Notes: generated from the sequence alone by a model not told the origin. A DNA stretch of 64,000 bases from Glandiceps talaboti (GCF_964340395.1 NC_135565.1:6270142-6334141), one strand, 5' to 3'; numbered from the stretch's first letter, positions 39,118 to 57,735 are shown. A program made the numbers and translations.

Positions 39118-39569
39118 CGATGATGACGATGATGATGATGATGATGATGATGATGGTGAAGATGATGATCATGATGATGATACATTCCAAATTTTTGATA
39201 CAGACCAGTGTATCCTTTCCTTTAAGAAAAACATGCCTTGGATAAAAATTCACTTAGATACAGCTAAAATATCTACTTGCTGTACTTTTATCAAAATACA
39301 GTTTGATATAGATATACCTGTGTGATTTCTTCACAGGAAGTACATATTATGCTGCTGATCCAATCAATCTAATGAAAAGTGGTCGAACCAACGAACGTAA
39401 AGATGGTACAGACTTTTACTACAGTAGTTATCATGCTGGGCTGTTTAAACTACGAGAAGGCGATTACATATACATGAAAGTATTCCTACCTGGGAAATCA
39501 GTCAAACTGGACTGTCATCAAGAATCCACATACATGGGAATGTATCTTGTTAGTACAGATATTGAATAG
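28381..39569 (+). CDS. TNF-superfamily ligand, type II membrane protein
   Basis: TNF ligands are trimeric cytokines that bind TNF receptors. Exons are 28381-28719 (ATG in an ACCATGG context), 30266-30320, 31159-31317, 31782-31924, 32763-32841 and 39337-39569 (stop TAG). The frame is continuous and gives 335 residues. Residues about 7-32 form one hydrophobic segment after a very short N-terminus, as in a type II anchor. A stalk follows, with a CVC and later a CC pair. The TNF homology domain runs from about 171 to the end: SAVHLTG at its start, GLYYIYSQ at 225-232, YHAGLFKLREGDYIYMKV and the terminal TYMGMYLVSTDIE. Intron 5 opens with AG|GCAAGT, a GC-AG donor, and contains a 6-kb LINE. The exon 1 donor is GTTCGT, weaker than the others. 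Orthology to a particular vertebrate ligand cannot be decided by eye. N-glycosylation is possible at NRT in the stalk. Confidence 0.9.
31568..31645. repeat. (CTGA)n(CTGG)n microsatellite in TNF-ligand intron 3
   Basis: GACTGACTGACTGACTGAC passes into GGCTGGCTGGCTGG and returns to CTGACTGACTGA. Confidence 0.9.
32933..33063. repeat. (CATA)n and (TGA)n microsatellite, left border of the LINE
   Basis: A CATA tract and then TTGTTGTTGTTATTG lead into about ten TGA triplets. These end abruptly at 33063, where the LINE 5' end (CTCCATATTGG) begins. The same triplet resumes at the 3' end of the LINE. Confidence 0.92.
33274..34854 (+). CDS. LINE ORF1 protein with CCHC zinc knuckle
   Basis: ORF1 proteins of these elements bind the element RNA and form the ribonucleoprotein. 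I place the start at ATG 33274, with A at -3 and G at +4, rather than at the upstream GTG at 33256; this gives 526 residues. The N-terminal third contains an RRM-like stretch (for example ATKVIVSGIPPFIPNEIIEH). A CCHC knuckle follows at about 181-194 (CFKCKQKGHLQRNC). The rest is a low-complexity region rich in Asn, Thr, Pro and Ser, then a basic C-terminus with LLKSRNVAD near the end. There are no internal stops. ORF2 follows after about 80 bases. Confidence 0.88.
   Translation: MAARTHGSQPSPTPTPTRKHGIKCESLDGVTVETYLQAMATTTGPENITSASRAHGSVLVFFNSVTWVETICIKGLEINGFSVYVEPLVKPATKVIVSGIPPFIPNEIIEHELSRFGKLVSTVKTIPLGCKSENLKHVKSFRRQAFILLDSDLNGTVNGSTNVQYEDRNYKVYLSTDEMRCFKCKQKGHLQRNCKQVQTENENTDNSTAITNEDNQQVVNNNNTHTNNTDQPMNTTAEPTTNLQPTVNELLVNTATNETHNNNIIDQHNQSDTHENTDNTENEDHWFIPYTSIQEQINDQRHKETTDPTVNQGKETVTPNNDTHINDVEERVRTPPSPFPPTPNLDFTLPSQPTSPEPTPSFELSGLSELSDPGTSKKNSHQNMNNENSQEPSYSPLNTTPVDSSTQDSSTASPHETTTNEIDDNDNDNESIMSDISDTPITHEMSAQSIEEFLEDTKHSRKFIEQCTLFNPNLKALAKNLQRYRTNQPLPAAKKARIYKMVTKIKSHLLKSRNVADTQSTASSSW
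34936..38760 (+). CDS. LINE ORF2: AP-like endonuclease and reverse transcriptase
   Basis: From ATG 34936 the frame runs 1,274 residues without interruption. Endonuclease motifs: QETHS near residue 23 (catalytic Glu), INVYAH, GGDFNC at 126-131 and SLSDHS around 211-216. Reverse-transcriptase motifs: SPGIDGLPNEFYK near 450, WRPISLL, LDQEKAFDRV, RQGCSLSGQLYV and YADD at 680-683. A C-terminal CCHC knuckle sits at about 1130-1146 (CPLCEDRDALQHIFLECP). The conserved first strand of the endonuclease, with its catalytic Asn (ATLNVRG), is encoded just upstream at 34903-34923 in the same frame. That frame has a stop at 34891-34893 and no ATG before 34936, whereas the nearest upstream ATGs (34881, 34899) are in another frame. 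As read, the protein would lack an intact endonuclease start. Confidence 0.9.
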   Translation: MKRYQLFELLKNTSHHADFYLLQETHSITRDEQVWPLVWRGKCILSHKNNNSAGVAILFHPNSTVEIIDKSEPIPGHLLHTQVKLNGTLVNIINVYAHTDANERLQCFTRLNTLLTNMNQEPVIIGGDFNCTLNPELDRLQCTESDRHSTRLLDNMIHRHKLIDSWRHYHGNNRNYTWHRNNTKARLDRIYINRCMKTRITTVTIQNSSLSLSDHSFVKLTISQKQVKKRNPVWCLNTNILKEDSYREIITHFWTNWKQESEKYNDILMWWEIGKWKIKHLTQQYCVSHSNDHKQRKAQLEREIQHIERKLHQDNNLIHEYTTKKNQLADLVHNESRGAAIRARHQILQQSDISSKFFFALEKEKGKSRPIIQLKRTDNTIAEDPHEIRNIIYDFYHELYTPDPVDQNDQNELLKNLPKLNTSDREYLDNDITYEELTKAVTQLSTDRSPGIDGLPNEFYKTFWSLIGKDLHKVIIKSLQSGILPLSCRRAVISLHPKSGDNTMVKNWRPISLLCSDYKILTKALSLRLRSVLATIIHEDQTCSIPGRQIFDNIHLLRDSISYANITDTPLGIVALDQEKAFDRVHHEYLLKTLNAFGFGPRFINTIKVLYTDIQSLFRINNKLTSPLNIKRGIRQGCSLSGQLYVIAFEPLLDKIRTTSEIAGLTIPETPNRTVYLSAYADDVEIMHTKEGDLTKLKTCLVNYEKASNAKINFEKSKGLWVGKWRHRTDNQLGIAWNNIGLKLLGVHLGNNETYNQQNWTKLINTIENKIKGRSSFASCMSYRGRVLVINQVIAAKLLYCLACTTPTKATISHIQTLFLRFFWQGRHWIPPDTLYLPLDKGGQGLINLQTRLTSLRLGHIQNYLYKDNQHPCFTFMDHYFKKVNQLNYRKQLLVTTGIEPNKTHIPQFYTELLRCWNATDKIRKGGPENISDILNEPIFQNPLILHPKQNTPFTLIHFANAGITTIGDLIHDTRQRWLNSTDLTGKVNIRSERILDLSIQVIHQAIPDNFKTMINNYFQNPSPNNSPSTNYSFELHHSTELNLPLYKLERGAIYKYKILENQAKRQPDRLDTVWRDILSLPDYIHPNFTACYYPPTTAREGDLHWRILHGAYTTGTFLYNAGFRTDPNCPLCEDRDALQHIFLECPNIQLLLAFITKIISHLVTAHQVIPMSWFLVNPPRKSTKFISKHAMQLSTYTISTAKMSIHLARRNTMDNRTPIDPLEIFKTRIRTRLSLEFEHYRLRDNLVAFTSIWAINNALCEVINNQLHFTYDH
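39030..39183. repeat. (ATG)n microsatellite, right border of the LINE
   Basis: About 50 ATG triplets with ATGGTGGTGG near the start and a few ACG, AAG and ATC variants. It matches the triplet repeat at the 5' border of the LINE. Poly-Met and poly-His open frames here are artefacts. Confidence 0.97.
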
Positions 39570-42204
39570 GGATTTTTAGAAAACTCATATTATCCTTAGT
39601 ATAAGCAATCATAACACTTTCTATGTATAGTTACATGCAAACTACTAGTTCTGATAAGGAATAACATTTAGGGGCAAAAAAAGTTGCATGGCAGAGATTT
39701 TAAACAAGTTAGCCAGAACAACACAATTGACCATTGTAACTTTACAGACACAGTGATAATAATCACGCAAGTACATAGGATTGAATATTAGTTTCTGACC
39801 TTTTGTAACTATCTCTAACTATAACCAAGAAAGTAAAATCAGGTACCACCAGAACCACGGAGAACAGCATAGAGGATGGAACATGTAGAAACTTCAGTAA
39901 TATTCATTTAAGTATACATGCAATCTCATATAATTGTTTTAGTAAGATGCAGCTGGTTTGCATTACAATTTAGTATCACGTAGTATCACTGCCAAATCAT
40001 CATCATCATCATATATCAGGAACATACCTTCAATGATACAGTTTTCTTGCTACTCATTAAAACGTGCAAAAAGACTTCTTCCCTGTGGGAAACCGTTATC
40101 AAAGTTGCAACTATGATGTTTTAAAAAAAATCTGCTTTGTTACATATAATGGCTTAATCGCAATACCGTACATCATATATATTATTGAAACACCTGTATG
40201 TAAACACAATTTGTGTAGCTGTACACATGACGATATAATGCAATATATCCAAATTGAAATTTTTAGTCCACACCCAAAATTCAGCGCCCCAATAAATCAC
40301 GATTCTAACTTATATATTAATTATAGACAGCATATAGAGCTCTAATTGATATATACAATTATTGGAATCTTAACAATTTTCAATGAATATATATTATTGT
40401 TTGTCTGAGCGAAACCCCAATTATAGCAAGTGCACCTTTAAACAAATACATTTCCCTCTGAAAGTAAGTACATACATAGTCATGTACGTTCACATCATAT
40501 CGCCACCCTAATAATGTCAAAATTCTGAAACTAAACTCAACTTCAACATATTGTTAAAATGATGTAGGCTTGGTGTTTCACTCATGCAACATGATGTTTA
40601 GTACACACACACAGACTAATGCAAAGAAAACTACATATGTGCCGTGTACAGCGGGAATATAGAAGTACATGTAGTCAAGTTTTAATAGGTTGCTTATCAG
40701 AAAATAAAGAATTGCATCGATGACAAAGTCCATGTGTAATGTTTTCATTAGAAGCCTGTTTTACTGCACTGTGACAATAAAAGAATATCAATTCTTATCA
40801 CCTTTCTATGTGATTGGGCAAATGATCCTGCTGTGTTTATTGTGTCTCTGTTATTGTTAGTGTAGAGATGAAATATGTCTAGCTGTGTGTCAAAAATGAA
40901 ATGTCCTATGCGTGAAACACGAAGCCTAAATCATTTTAGCTGTAAATCAATGCACTTCACTCCAAAGATAGGGTGCTGGGAACCCCAGTGAGAACATACA
41001 CATTCAAGCTTAATGTTATAATTATGCATATTATATATTTTTACAATCCGTTCAAAAATGTTCCCAATTCAAAGATTTACTTTTATTTTTAAAAACAACA
41101 TTAGATGTTTCTATCATACATATTCAAGAGATCGAAGCCATTAGCGGTCACTATATTACTTACCCTTCAGTGATTGGCCTATGTCGTATCACGTGATTTG
41201 ACTATTATAGTGACCTCAATTTGCATATAGTAGCACTAGTCGCATTCTATTTCCCCCAATAATTGTACAAACAGCTATCTATAATAAATAAAGGGAATAT
41301 GTTTTAATATCTTTGGAACTTTGTAGTTTGGTTTGTTTTTGAGCACTACTTTTTAAAATGAAAGGATAAGCTATAACGTTCCTATAACCCATTCACACTT
41401 TATTCTTTCTACTTCACAACAACACTTTGATATATGAAATGAATTTGTAAAGAAAAATACTTCAATCTGTTAAAAGACTAACAAAACTTATACTCTTATA
41501 CTCTCTGAAAGAAATATTGAACAATTCATTTATACGTAACATTTTCGGCATATTCAAAAGGTACTCACAGTATTCGATATCTAGTTATATTAAACCATCA
41601 CTTGCAATTAACAACTAAAAACAGGTATAAAGATGTGACTTATAAACGATCTGATGACATTATCAAATCTTGATGAAAACGGCAAGACTTGTAGTAGAAT
41701 GATAAACTGCATACGAGACGATATATGTGGTATAAACTGGAACATATACTTTATTTATCAAAGCCCTGAAACCTCACGGCTTCACCCCAAGGGCAGAGCC
41801 AGAAGTCGACTGCCTCACCCAAATGCCAGAGCCAGAAGTTACAGATCACTAATACAGGAAAACTTGATTATCTAAAAATGACTATATGTAAATTACGTGA
41901 ATGACGCTATAGGTCCGTGCATTTGAAACAAAACTAGGACGCCTTGAGGACAATTGTTTCCCAGACACGCTATCTTATTAAATACTAAACATGTAGAGTC
42001 ATGACATTCTTCCGTCTTATTATCTAAAATGTGATGTCCTCATCACTAAAGTCTCTTCTTCTCAGGAAAAATGATAGCAATACCTATTGAAACGAGATGG
42101 CGTAAATTTATAAAAGCACGTCTAAATTATTGTCTTGACGCCAATGTCAGCTATTGCAATAATAAGATTATCTCCAAGTGGGTGTTTGGCGACATGTATA
42201 AACA

Positions 42205-42410
42205 CTACTACACTATTTCTGCTATCCTAACTGTAGCATACCTGTAAACGTGTAGGACTAATGCTACCACACTATTTCAGCTATCCTAACTATAGCCTAC
42301 CTGTAGACGTGTAGGACTAACACTACTACACTATTTCAGTTATTCTAACTGTAGCCTACCTGTAGTCTTGAAGGATTGACGCTACTACGATTTCAGCTAT
42401 CCTAACTGTC
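42205..42410 (+). repeat. Tandem repeat, about 66-bp unit, three and a half copies
   Basis: The block ACTATTTC.GCTATCCTAACTGTAGC.TACCTGTA.ACGTGTAGGACTAA.GCTAC.ACA recurs with a 62-68 base period. An inverted piece (CTACAGGTAGGCTATAG) follows at 42,494-42,510. Confidence 0.8.
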
Positions 42411-43257
42411 ATTTAAAAAAACATTTGGACAAGCGAAATTCAAAAATCAAAATGGCAATTAGCATGGCTGAAATCGTTGCCGTTTCTTCACGACTACAGG
42501 TAGGCTATAGACAAAATGTAGGTCTAGAACAAGAGAATGTTTACAATTATGTGTATTCTTTATGGCTCGATCCAATGATATGATGACACGAATGCAAGAA
42601 TCTGGGGTTGAATCCCTAGGTTTGAACCTCCCTGCCTTCATGTTTAAATGCAAGGGGTTATGTATTGTGTAGCTATGACTCTGTTATTAGGACATAATTT
42701 AATTAAACACAAAGGGTGTATTCACTCCTAATACAACTGACCCACATATTAAGTTGTTTTGATGTTCGAGTTTTGTCATTACTCACTTTGTTTTGCAATT
42801 CAACCTATATTTTTTTAGATTTGGCAACTCCCTGCATTTGTTATCGCGGTTGTCCATTGTATGTAAATGAGTCACTCCAATCATAAGTGTGATTGAACCG
42901 AAGTATAATCTACCTACGATGTTAGTGTTGGGAGAGGTACAAAGTTTAAAGCATACAATAGGCCAGATTGACTCGGTGAACCCAGTGATCAATACACGCC
43001 GTTTGATTTGTTATGACAGATAGCAAAGTATATCTTTGATTGACAACAAGTATGTTCAGGATCAGGATTCATTGAAATCTCTTACGTTTAATCATTTTGG
43101 AATTTTGAAAAAAAAAATAATTTGCAGGAAAATGCATTGACTATTAATCCAACGACATGTTAGTCTGTCTACCATACTAGCAGTATAGTTATTATTCTCG
43201 GGTCGCACTGAAGATAGTGGTAAATTCTGAGATGACCCTGTAGGCTTAAATGACAGT

Positions 43258-43272
43258 ACAACAACAACAACT

Positions 43273-43325
<53 letters not shown>

Positions 43326-43415
43326 AACCCCCCCAAAACAACAACAACATTAACAATGATAATGTATGTATGTATGTATGTATGTATGTATGTATGTATG
43401 TATGTATAGTTATCT

Positions 43416-43485
<70 letters not shown>

Positions 43486-43515
43486 GACAGAGGCAGAGAC
43501 AGAGACAGAGACAGA
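43258..43515. repeat. (CAA)n, (ATGT)n and (ACAG)n compound microsatellite
   Basis: A CAA tract at 43,258-43,350, an ATGT tract at 43,362-43,407 and an ACAG tract at 43,420-43,485 passing into ACAGAG units. Confidence 0.95.
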
Positions 43516-43805
43516 GATACTCGAGTTTTGAGATTGATCCAGGTCAGGTTCCGAACGTTCAACACGTTTCTATTGGTCTTTTGGTGAAATAGGGATCAAT
43601 GAATTGAGATTGTCGGCCGTTAGAGGCGCTATAATGATAAAATCGTGATTTCTCGAGGTGGAAAAACCATAAAATGCTATGTAAGCCAGTATGGTGTCCA
43701 ATCACTACCAAAATGCCAACATGCAATTTTACATTGACAATGCGAGTTGTTATTTGACTATGAAACACTTGCCTAACTACTACATACCACTTCTTATGTC
43801 TGTCT

Positions 43806-43956
43806 GTGCATGTATGTATGTATGTACGTACGTACGTACGTACGTACATACGTATGTATGTATGTATGTATGTATGTATGTATGTATGTACATGTATGTA
43901 TGTATGTATGTATGTATGTATGTATGTATGTATGTATGTATGTATGTACTATGTAA

Positions 43957-43987
<31 letters not shown>
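43806..43987. repeat. (ATGT)n, (ACGT)n and (GT)n compound microsatellite
   Basis: ATGT units are interrupted by a self-complementary ACGTACGTACGT stretch at 43,826-43,846 and end in a GT tract at 43,960-43,985. Confidence 0.95.
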
Positions 43988-43989
<2 letters not shown>

Positions 43990-44213
43990 TTCATGTGTGC
44001 GTGTGTGCGAACTATTGTATGCAAACCTGATATCGTATTACCTTTATTTCATTTCTCTCAATAATTATCCTAGACAAATTTCATAAACCATACGCAATAA
44101 CACCCTCTACCCCTTATTTATTGCTCTTGAAGATTGCAAGTGTAAAGAGGTGGGATCCGTTAAAAAATAAATACAAAAACAATATATGCAATTTTTCATC
44201 ATTACATGGTTAA

Positions 44214-44320
<107 letters not shown>

Positions 44321-44544
44321 CATAGTTTTGGTAGTACTGGAACTCTAAAGATATCCAGATTAAATTGGCACAAGTCTACACACTCTTTCACAGTGACCAA
44401 TTATATCCTGTCATGGTACATTCGTTCCATTTAATAATCTCAGAAGCAAACTATCAGATACGTTTAACTTTTTTTACAACAGAAGTAATAGCGATTCATT
44501 GCTTTTGATTGGACGTTACTGACAATCAACTATTCAAGTACCTA

Positions 44545-44660
44545 AGACAAGACGAGACGAGACAAGAAAAGACAAGACGAGACGAGACGAGACCAGACGA
44601 GGCTAGACGAGACGAGACGAGAGGAGGCGAGGCGAGGCGAGGCAAGGCAAGGCAAGTCAA
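44545..44660. repeat. (GACGA)n / (GGCGA)n / (GGCAA)n pentanucleotide tract
   Basis: Five-base units drift from GACAA through GACGA and GGCGA to GGCAA along the tract. Confidence 0.9.
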
Positions 44661-45419
44661 GGCAAGATAAGTTAAAATAATACTTGATTGAGTCTCGTTA
44701 AGGGAAATTTAAATACCTGCCACAAATAGACATGAAAAACAAACATTCAAGAGATAATAAACTCAAAACAAACACAGTAAAATACGTAGTACAACATTAT
44801 CAGCCAACTATGTGCTCATAATATGTTTAGGCTCGTCATTTATTATTCCTAGAAGTTGTTGAGTACTGACGATGCATGTAAAAGGATAATGTAGGGTGCC
44901 TTCAGCAATTTCAAAGGGAGATGGTCCACCGCTGCCACCACACAGATTGCGTTAAAGCATAGGTTGTCTCCTACTTTGTGAATTTGTGCACAGTATCACC
45001 AAGTACCTTACGTGTCCACCTTTACTCCCTTGAGACCAATCCCTCTCCTTTTACACCACAACTAACAAATTGAATTGAATCACTGTATGTTTGTCAGCAT
45101 ATATTCGACTGATATAGTCTGATATTACGGTAAAATGGTGACAGGGGTGGGATGTGACAGCTATGAGATTTGGAACCGGTGGCAGCGGTGGGATATGTTG
45201 AAATCATAAAAATAATGCACCAGATAATACAATTAATCAAAGTAGGCTATAAACTTACAATGAGCGAAAGCAAATGTTACCGTCCCCTAAAACCATTTCC
45301 AAATATAGCCATCCCCGAGAATCGATTTGAAAACAATGAATCTATTCCCCCAGCGCACTGTAATTACTGAAAGCTCGGTAAGAATTAATGTCTGGTAGAA
45401 ATACTAGTAACGGTTTTGG

Positions 45420-45790
45420 GGGGAAAGACGCTCTTCTCTACGTGCAGGTGGTTGGAAAAACGAAAGAACAATAACTTTTTGTCGTTGTTGGCTCTTTGGG
45501 GTTAAATGAACAAAGTTCGCACAGCTGATTGGTTCACCCCAATACATGTACACTTTCGTACGTCCTTGACACCGAGGGTGCGGCGTTCTCCAGGGCGTTT
45601 GAGAATTGTTGTAGATTTACTGCGAAAGTTTCTCCGTCAGTGTTTCGTCTCAGTAATTTGCAGCTTTTACTGACAAGTGTCCACACTTTTATCAAGGGAA
45701 TTCATCTTCGAATCATCTCTCAGCCGGCCACCGGTCGTTTGGCCGCGCCGTCGTTAGCCGTGTTATTATCACGTATTAGTTACATAAATT
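45420..45790 (+). promoter_or_regulatory. Possible CpG-richer promoter region upstream of the sulfatase gene
   Basis: This stretch is clearly richer in G, C and CpG than its surroundings (for example CCGGCCACCGGTCGTTTGGCCGCGCCGTCG at 45,723-45,752, cited as a region). It lies about 1.8 kb upstream of the sulfatase start codon, and a transcribed leader and intron could connect them. An 87-codon frame spans it but resembles nothing I know. Promoter activity is inference only. Confidence 0.3.
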
Positions 45791-47109
45791 AACATGACTG
45801 AATATATATTTACACAAAAGTGAACTATTGTATTCATTTTGCATTGAAGCGGCGTAGCGTAGAAAAAACTAATCTGGCACTTGATGTACAATATATGTAA
45901 CGTGATACTGCCTGGCCTGATGTGACCCCTGAGTTGGACTCGTGATCGACCGGTCATATCACGTTCACGTGACGCTCTTTCGTACATATTATCACTTAAA
46001 TTGGGTTCCCAGTTGTATCGTGTATCTGTATTCAGGTATACTGCTTTGTATTGATAATTTTACAACCTCGTTATTGATTAAGTGGCTCATCGAGCCATAA
46101 ACATTACAAGGGCTACCTGCATATCTACGTATTATCGGCGGTGGATTCAAATCGTTGTCAAGATTTTGTGGAAGTCAGGTTGGTGGAATATTTAATTGTT
46201 TGTCAGTCTTAATTTCTTTCTATGCAAGTTTTCATGAAATTTATCAAATATTTAATAGTTTATGAGGAATAGCATTTATATAATTCTTTTTGCATTTTGC
46301 ATTAGTTCTGGATATAATCGCCAGGAGAATATCGACACGTCTCACCCGGGGGGCACGATGGAATTCTCAGAGTGCGTATCTCCAGAGTTGATTTTGTTTG
46401 TACACTGGGAACGGCCCACCAATAAATCAATTGGTTGAAAAACGGATAAAATTTTTAGTAATTATTCGGTAAAAGATTATGCAAATACATCATTGATTGG
46501 TCACATTGTATTGGATGTACAGCATACAGTTTTAGGACAGCTTGAAGGAAACTGAATATATTCAATATTTATATTGGCAATCGAGTGATTAGTAGTTTTT
46601 TATTCCTATTTTCATGTGACTTATTACTAGACTAGTGTAGGCTTTGAGCAAATATATTGTATGTGTACCCAGCACTGATTAGTGATCATGTTGTCTGAGG
46701 AATAGTAACATGACCTCAGCTGACCTTAGGAAATTGTTCACGAACCCAAACATGCTAATTAGGGTATATTTGAATAATTAATAAGGACAATCAATTACTG
46801 TTATTGTAATCGAAAGGTTCTTTATCAATAAATTTTAGTTATCAGGGAGTCATTCAAGTGAGATGTACACAATGAAATGAGGTCAAATGTTGACAGTTAC
46901 TATATAGTAAACACACCAAGTGTACAGTGATTTATGCATTGTTATTTATATGTCGTTTTTGTCCCCCTTTTTCGTTTGTTCCATATCTGTAATGAAGGTG
47001 GTGGTGAACCATGGTTAAATGCATTGGGAATGATTCACATGTAACTCACTATCCTTAACCCCTAGGAAACCTAGATAGTAGTAGATATTTATAACCACTC
47101 CTAACAAAC

Positions 47110-47390
47110 ACGATGAGAGGCAACCTTTGAAAAGTGACTGGGGAACTAGGTTGATTTTACCTGCCTACCACCATTAACAAAAACACCAGTGTCTAGTAGG
47201 GAATCCTGGTAAAATGACTGGGGCCACCTTTAACAAAAACACTTTTACAGTGGTAGGGAACCCTGGTAAAATGACTGGGTAACTCATGTAGATTTTACCT
47301 GCTTACCACCCTTAACAAAACAATGGTAGGGAACCCAGGTAAAATGACTGGAAAACTGAGGTAGATTTTACCTACTGACCACTCTTAAAC
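47110..47390 (+). repeat. Degenerate tandem repeat with GGTAAAATGACTGG..TAGATTTTACCT units
   Basis: Blocks GGGAA.CC.GGTAAAATGACTGG, then GTAGATTTTACCTGC.TACCACC.TTAACAAAA, recur three to four times with different internal deletions. A related single block sits at about 53,150-53,215 in a sulfatase intron (CCAGTAATATGACTGAAGAACTGTAGTACATTTTACC). Confidence 0.7.
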
Positions 47391-47521
47391 AAAAAAATAA
47401 CTTATTGGTATGCTATACTCTAGAAAGTTTGACAATGCAAGTTCAGTATTGGTATTATATCCATTAAATTTTGTATTGATATTGTTATTTATAGCTCAAG
47501 AGACCTGCGCCATACATCACC

Positions 47522-55454
<7,933 letters not shown>

Positions 55455-56259
55455 AATACCTCAATATTTTTGTTGAAAATTGTATTTCTTTAGTTGATAA
55501 CTATGCAATCAACACTAAGTACCTCTTCTAAATGATGATTTTGGGATGATCAATAATTTCATATTTTTTTAAGGGAGGGGGAGGAGGTTCCAAGTCCGAC
55601 AGATATTTTACAATAGTGAAATTAAATCAACTACAGGATACATGATATTAAGTGAGTAAGTGAGTTGGATAATTTGTTTGGATAATTTTTATCTTTTTAA
55701 AGTTAATTCCTGTCAATCAACTGCGAAGAGGAAAGGAACAAGTGTAAAATTGCGCTACTTCTATTTTTGTTGAATTTCACCATGTTTATACCATTATATA
55801 AGATCTACATTGGAAGTACAAAGTGACAGATCTAATCCCTCTTATGTGTGAGAGCACCTAACAATGAGAGTTTGGGTAACCAAGCCTAATTAGTGAAAGG
55901 GCAACAGAGAACGCTGTAAGCAATGAATGCAAAGTTTATTTTTGTCAGTTTCTGCCTGTTTTTATCATGCGAGAGCTCCATTCAGGAGATTTAGAATTTT
56001 GAATAAATGTATTTGTTTGTTCTTTTATTCTTATGTCTAAATTTACATGTTTGGATTATTTTGTGAGCCTATATCACAGTATTTGTCACAGTATTTGCCA
56101 TCAGTATTTGCAGTTGTGTTTTGAAATCCTAGATGAATCAAACTTAAATATAAAGCCTGGTCTGACATTTACAGCTAATATTGTACTTAACTTCTACCAA
56201 TACCCAAAGTACCCAAACTGTCAAACACACATCATGGGGATATGTTATTACAGTAACTT

Positions 56260-56431
56260 TACTGTAAACCTGGATATTTTCACTAAAGACTTATTTTCGC
56301 TCATTTCATCAAACTCCTTCTTGTACATCGACACAATGTACCAGTCTAGTAAAAATTGGTCTTTGAGAACAAGGTGAAGACAGTAAAATCTCACAGTTTT
56401 CTTGTAGTGAAAATATCTGGGTTTACAGTAT
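56260..56431. mobile_element. Short MITE with 25-bp terminal inverted repeats
   Basis: TACTGTAAACCTGGATATTTTCACT opens the element (described here as positions 56,260-56,284) and its near-perfect inverse occupies 56,406-56,430, with the match GTGAAAATATC.GGGTTTACAG. Between them lie inverted CTTCTTGTACATCG and related blocks without coding capacity. It is about 170 bp, typical of a non-autonomous DNA transposon. Confidence 0.75.
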
Positions 56432-57129
56432 AGTATCCACAACCAATCAGTAGCATCAACATTTTGTGAAATCCTGTTTAGAGAATAGACAGTGATGCAA
56501 TGTATCAGTTTATATTACTTTATTGTATGTACCAGTGTCTGTAGTTTCTATGGGTAGGTTAAAGGTCATGGATAAATTTGGGCAGTATTGAGCAGAGCAG
56601 CCAAATTTATACTAGAGGATCTATATTTTCACATCTAACCAACTTAGTAGTCAATCATTGTTTAGTTTGATTATTACCAGTGTCAAATTGTCAGTCGGGG
56701 GGCATGCAGTAGTTTGATATACAAAAGTGTTGCAAACATGCATCGTTAGTGCATAAGTGTGTTGGAGGTGGGGGCAGAGCGTTAGCCATTGTTCAAATGC
56801 TCTAAGTAAGATGTGTCCTTCACAAAATAGAAAATTGTAGCAAATTGATTGAGCTGATTTTTTGGTTAATACAACCAAGGTTGACTATGTAAGTATTTAC
56901 AAAAGATTTGAAAGATACAAAAAATGTTATGTTGACTATTTTTTATAATACATTTTGTAATTTCAAAATTTTGAACACTTCCTAGCAAAGAAATGAGTCC
57001 ATATGCAAATAATCTTTGTTTTCCAGTCACTAGTTACCATAGTGATTTTTTATTGTTTGGAAAAGATTCACCATATGCTGGAAAGTAAATTTTTTAGTGT
57101 AATTAAGTACTTTAACATTCTAAAGGGAA

Positions 57130-57475
57130 ATGGCACTTCGGAAAATAGAAACATTTTCATAAACTTGGGATTCTAGAAAGTAATTTCAAGATTTGACATC
57201 ACCTTCATTAAGGATGATTTTATTGAAACACCAAGGTGAACTTTGCATTGTGAATTATTCTCGTTGGCAACATTGCCTCATGGGAGTCGTTAGCAATACA
57301 TATGCAATAGGTGAACAATGTAAATATTCATGACGTTATTCTTCCTGTGAAAAAAATCTGAATATTCATTATGTAATGTTAGTTATGTAAATTCATGAAA
57401 TGACTCCAGAACTCGAAATTTATGAAAATGACCTTTATTTCCTGTAGTAGTGCCACGTTTCCCTTTTAACACAAG
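57130..57475. mobile_element. Foldback MITE, family A, copy 4
   Basis: It starts AAAGGGAAATGGCACTTC and ends GTAGTGCCACGTTTCCCTTTTAA. The inner arms are TTTCATAAACTTGGGATTCTAG and CCAGAACTCGAAATTTATGAAAAT. The centre has GGTGAACAATGTAAATATTCATGACG and GAATATTCATTATGTAATG. Terminal repeats are better preserved than in copies 1 and 3. Confidence 0.7.
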
Positions 57476-57643
57476 AGATTTTGCACATTCTGCTGAAATG
57501 ATATTCACTTTTGAAATATTAATTATATTAATATGTTTATATTATGAAATGAATGTATCGAAATAAAATTAGCAAGGCAATAAATTGATATGAAATTTTT
57601 AATTTACTAGAAATATTTGAATTTTGTCAGATTTTGTACTAAC

Positions 57644-57646
<3 letters not shown>

Positions 57647-57732
<86 letters not shown>
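57647..57732. repeat. (GA)n microsatellite
   Basis: An uninterrupted GA tract of about 85 bases. Confidence 0.98.

Positions 57733-57735
<3 letters not shown>

Noticed and set aside
38981-39253. Poly-Ile, poly-His and poly-Met frames
   Set aside because: Product of the ATG/TGA triplet array.
43691-44086. 131-codon frame rich in Val, Cys, Met and Tyr
   Set aside because: Encoded by ATGT and GT microsatellites.
45529-45792. 87-codon plus-strand frame in a GC-richer stretch
   Set aside because: No family resemblance; more likely promoter or leader sequence of the sulfatase gene.
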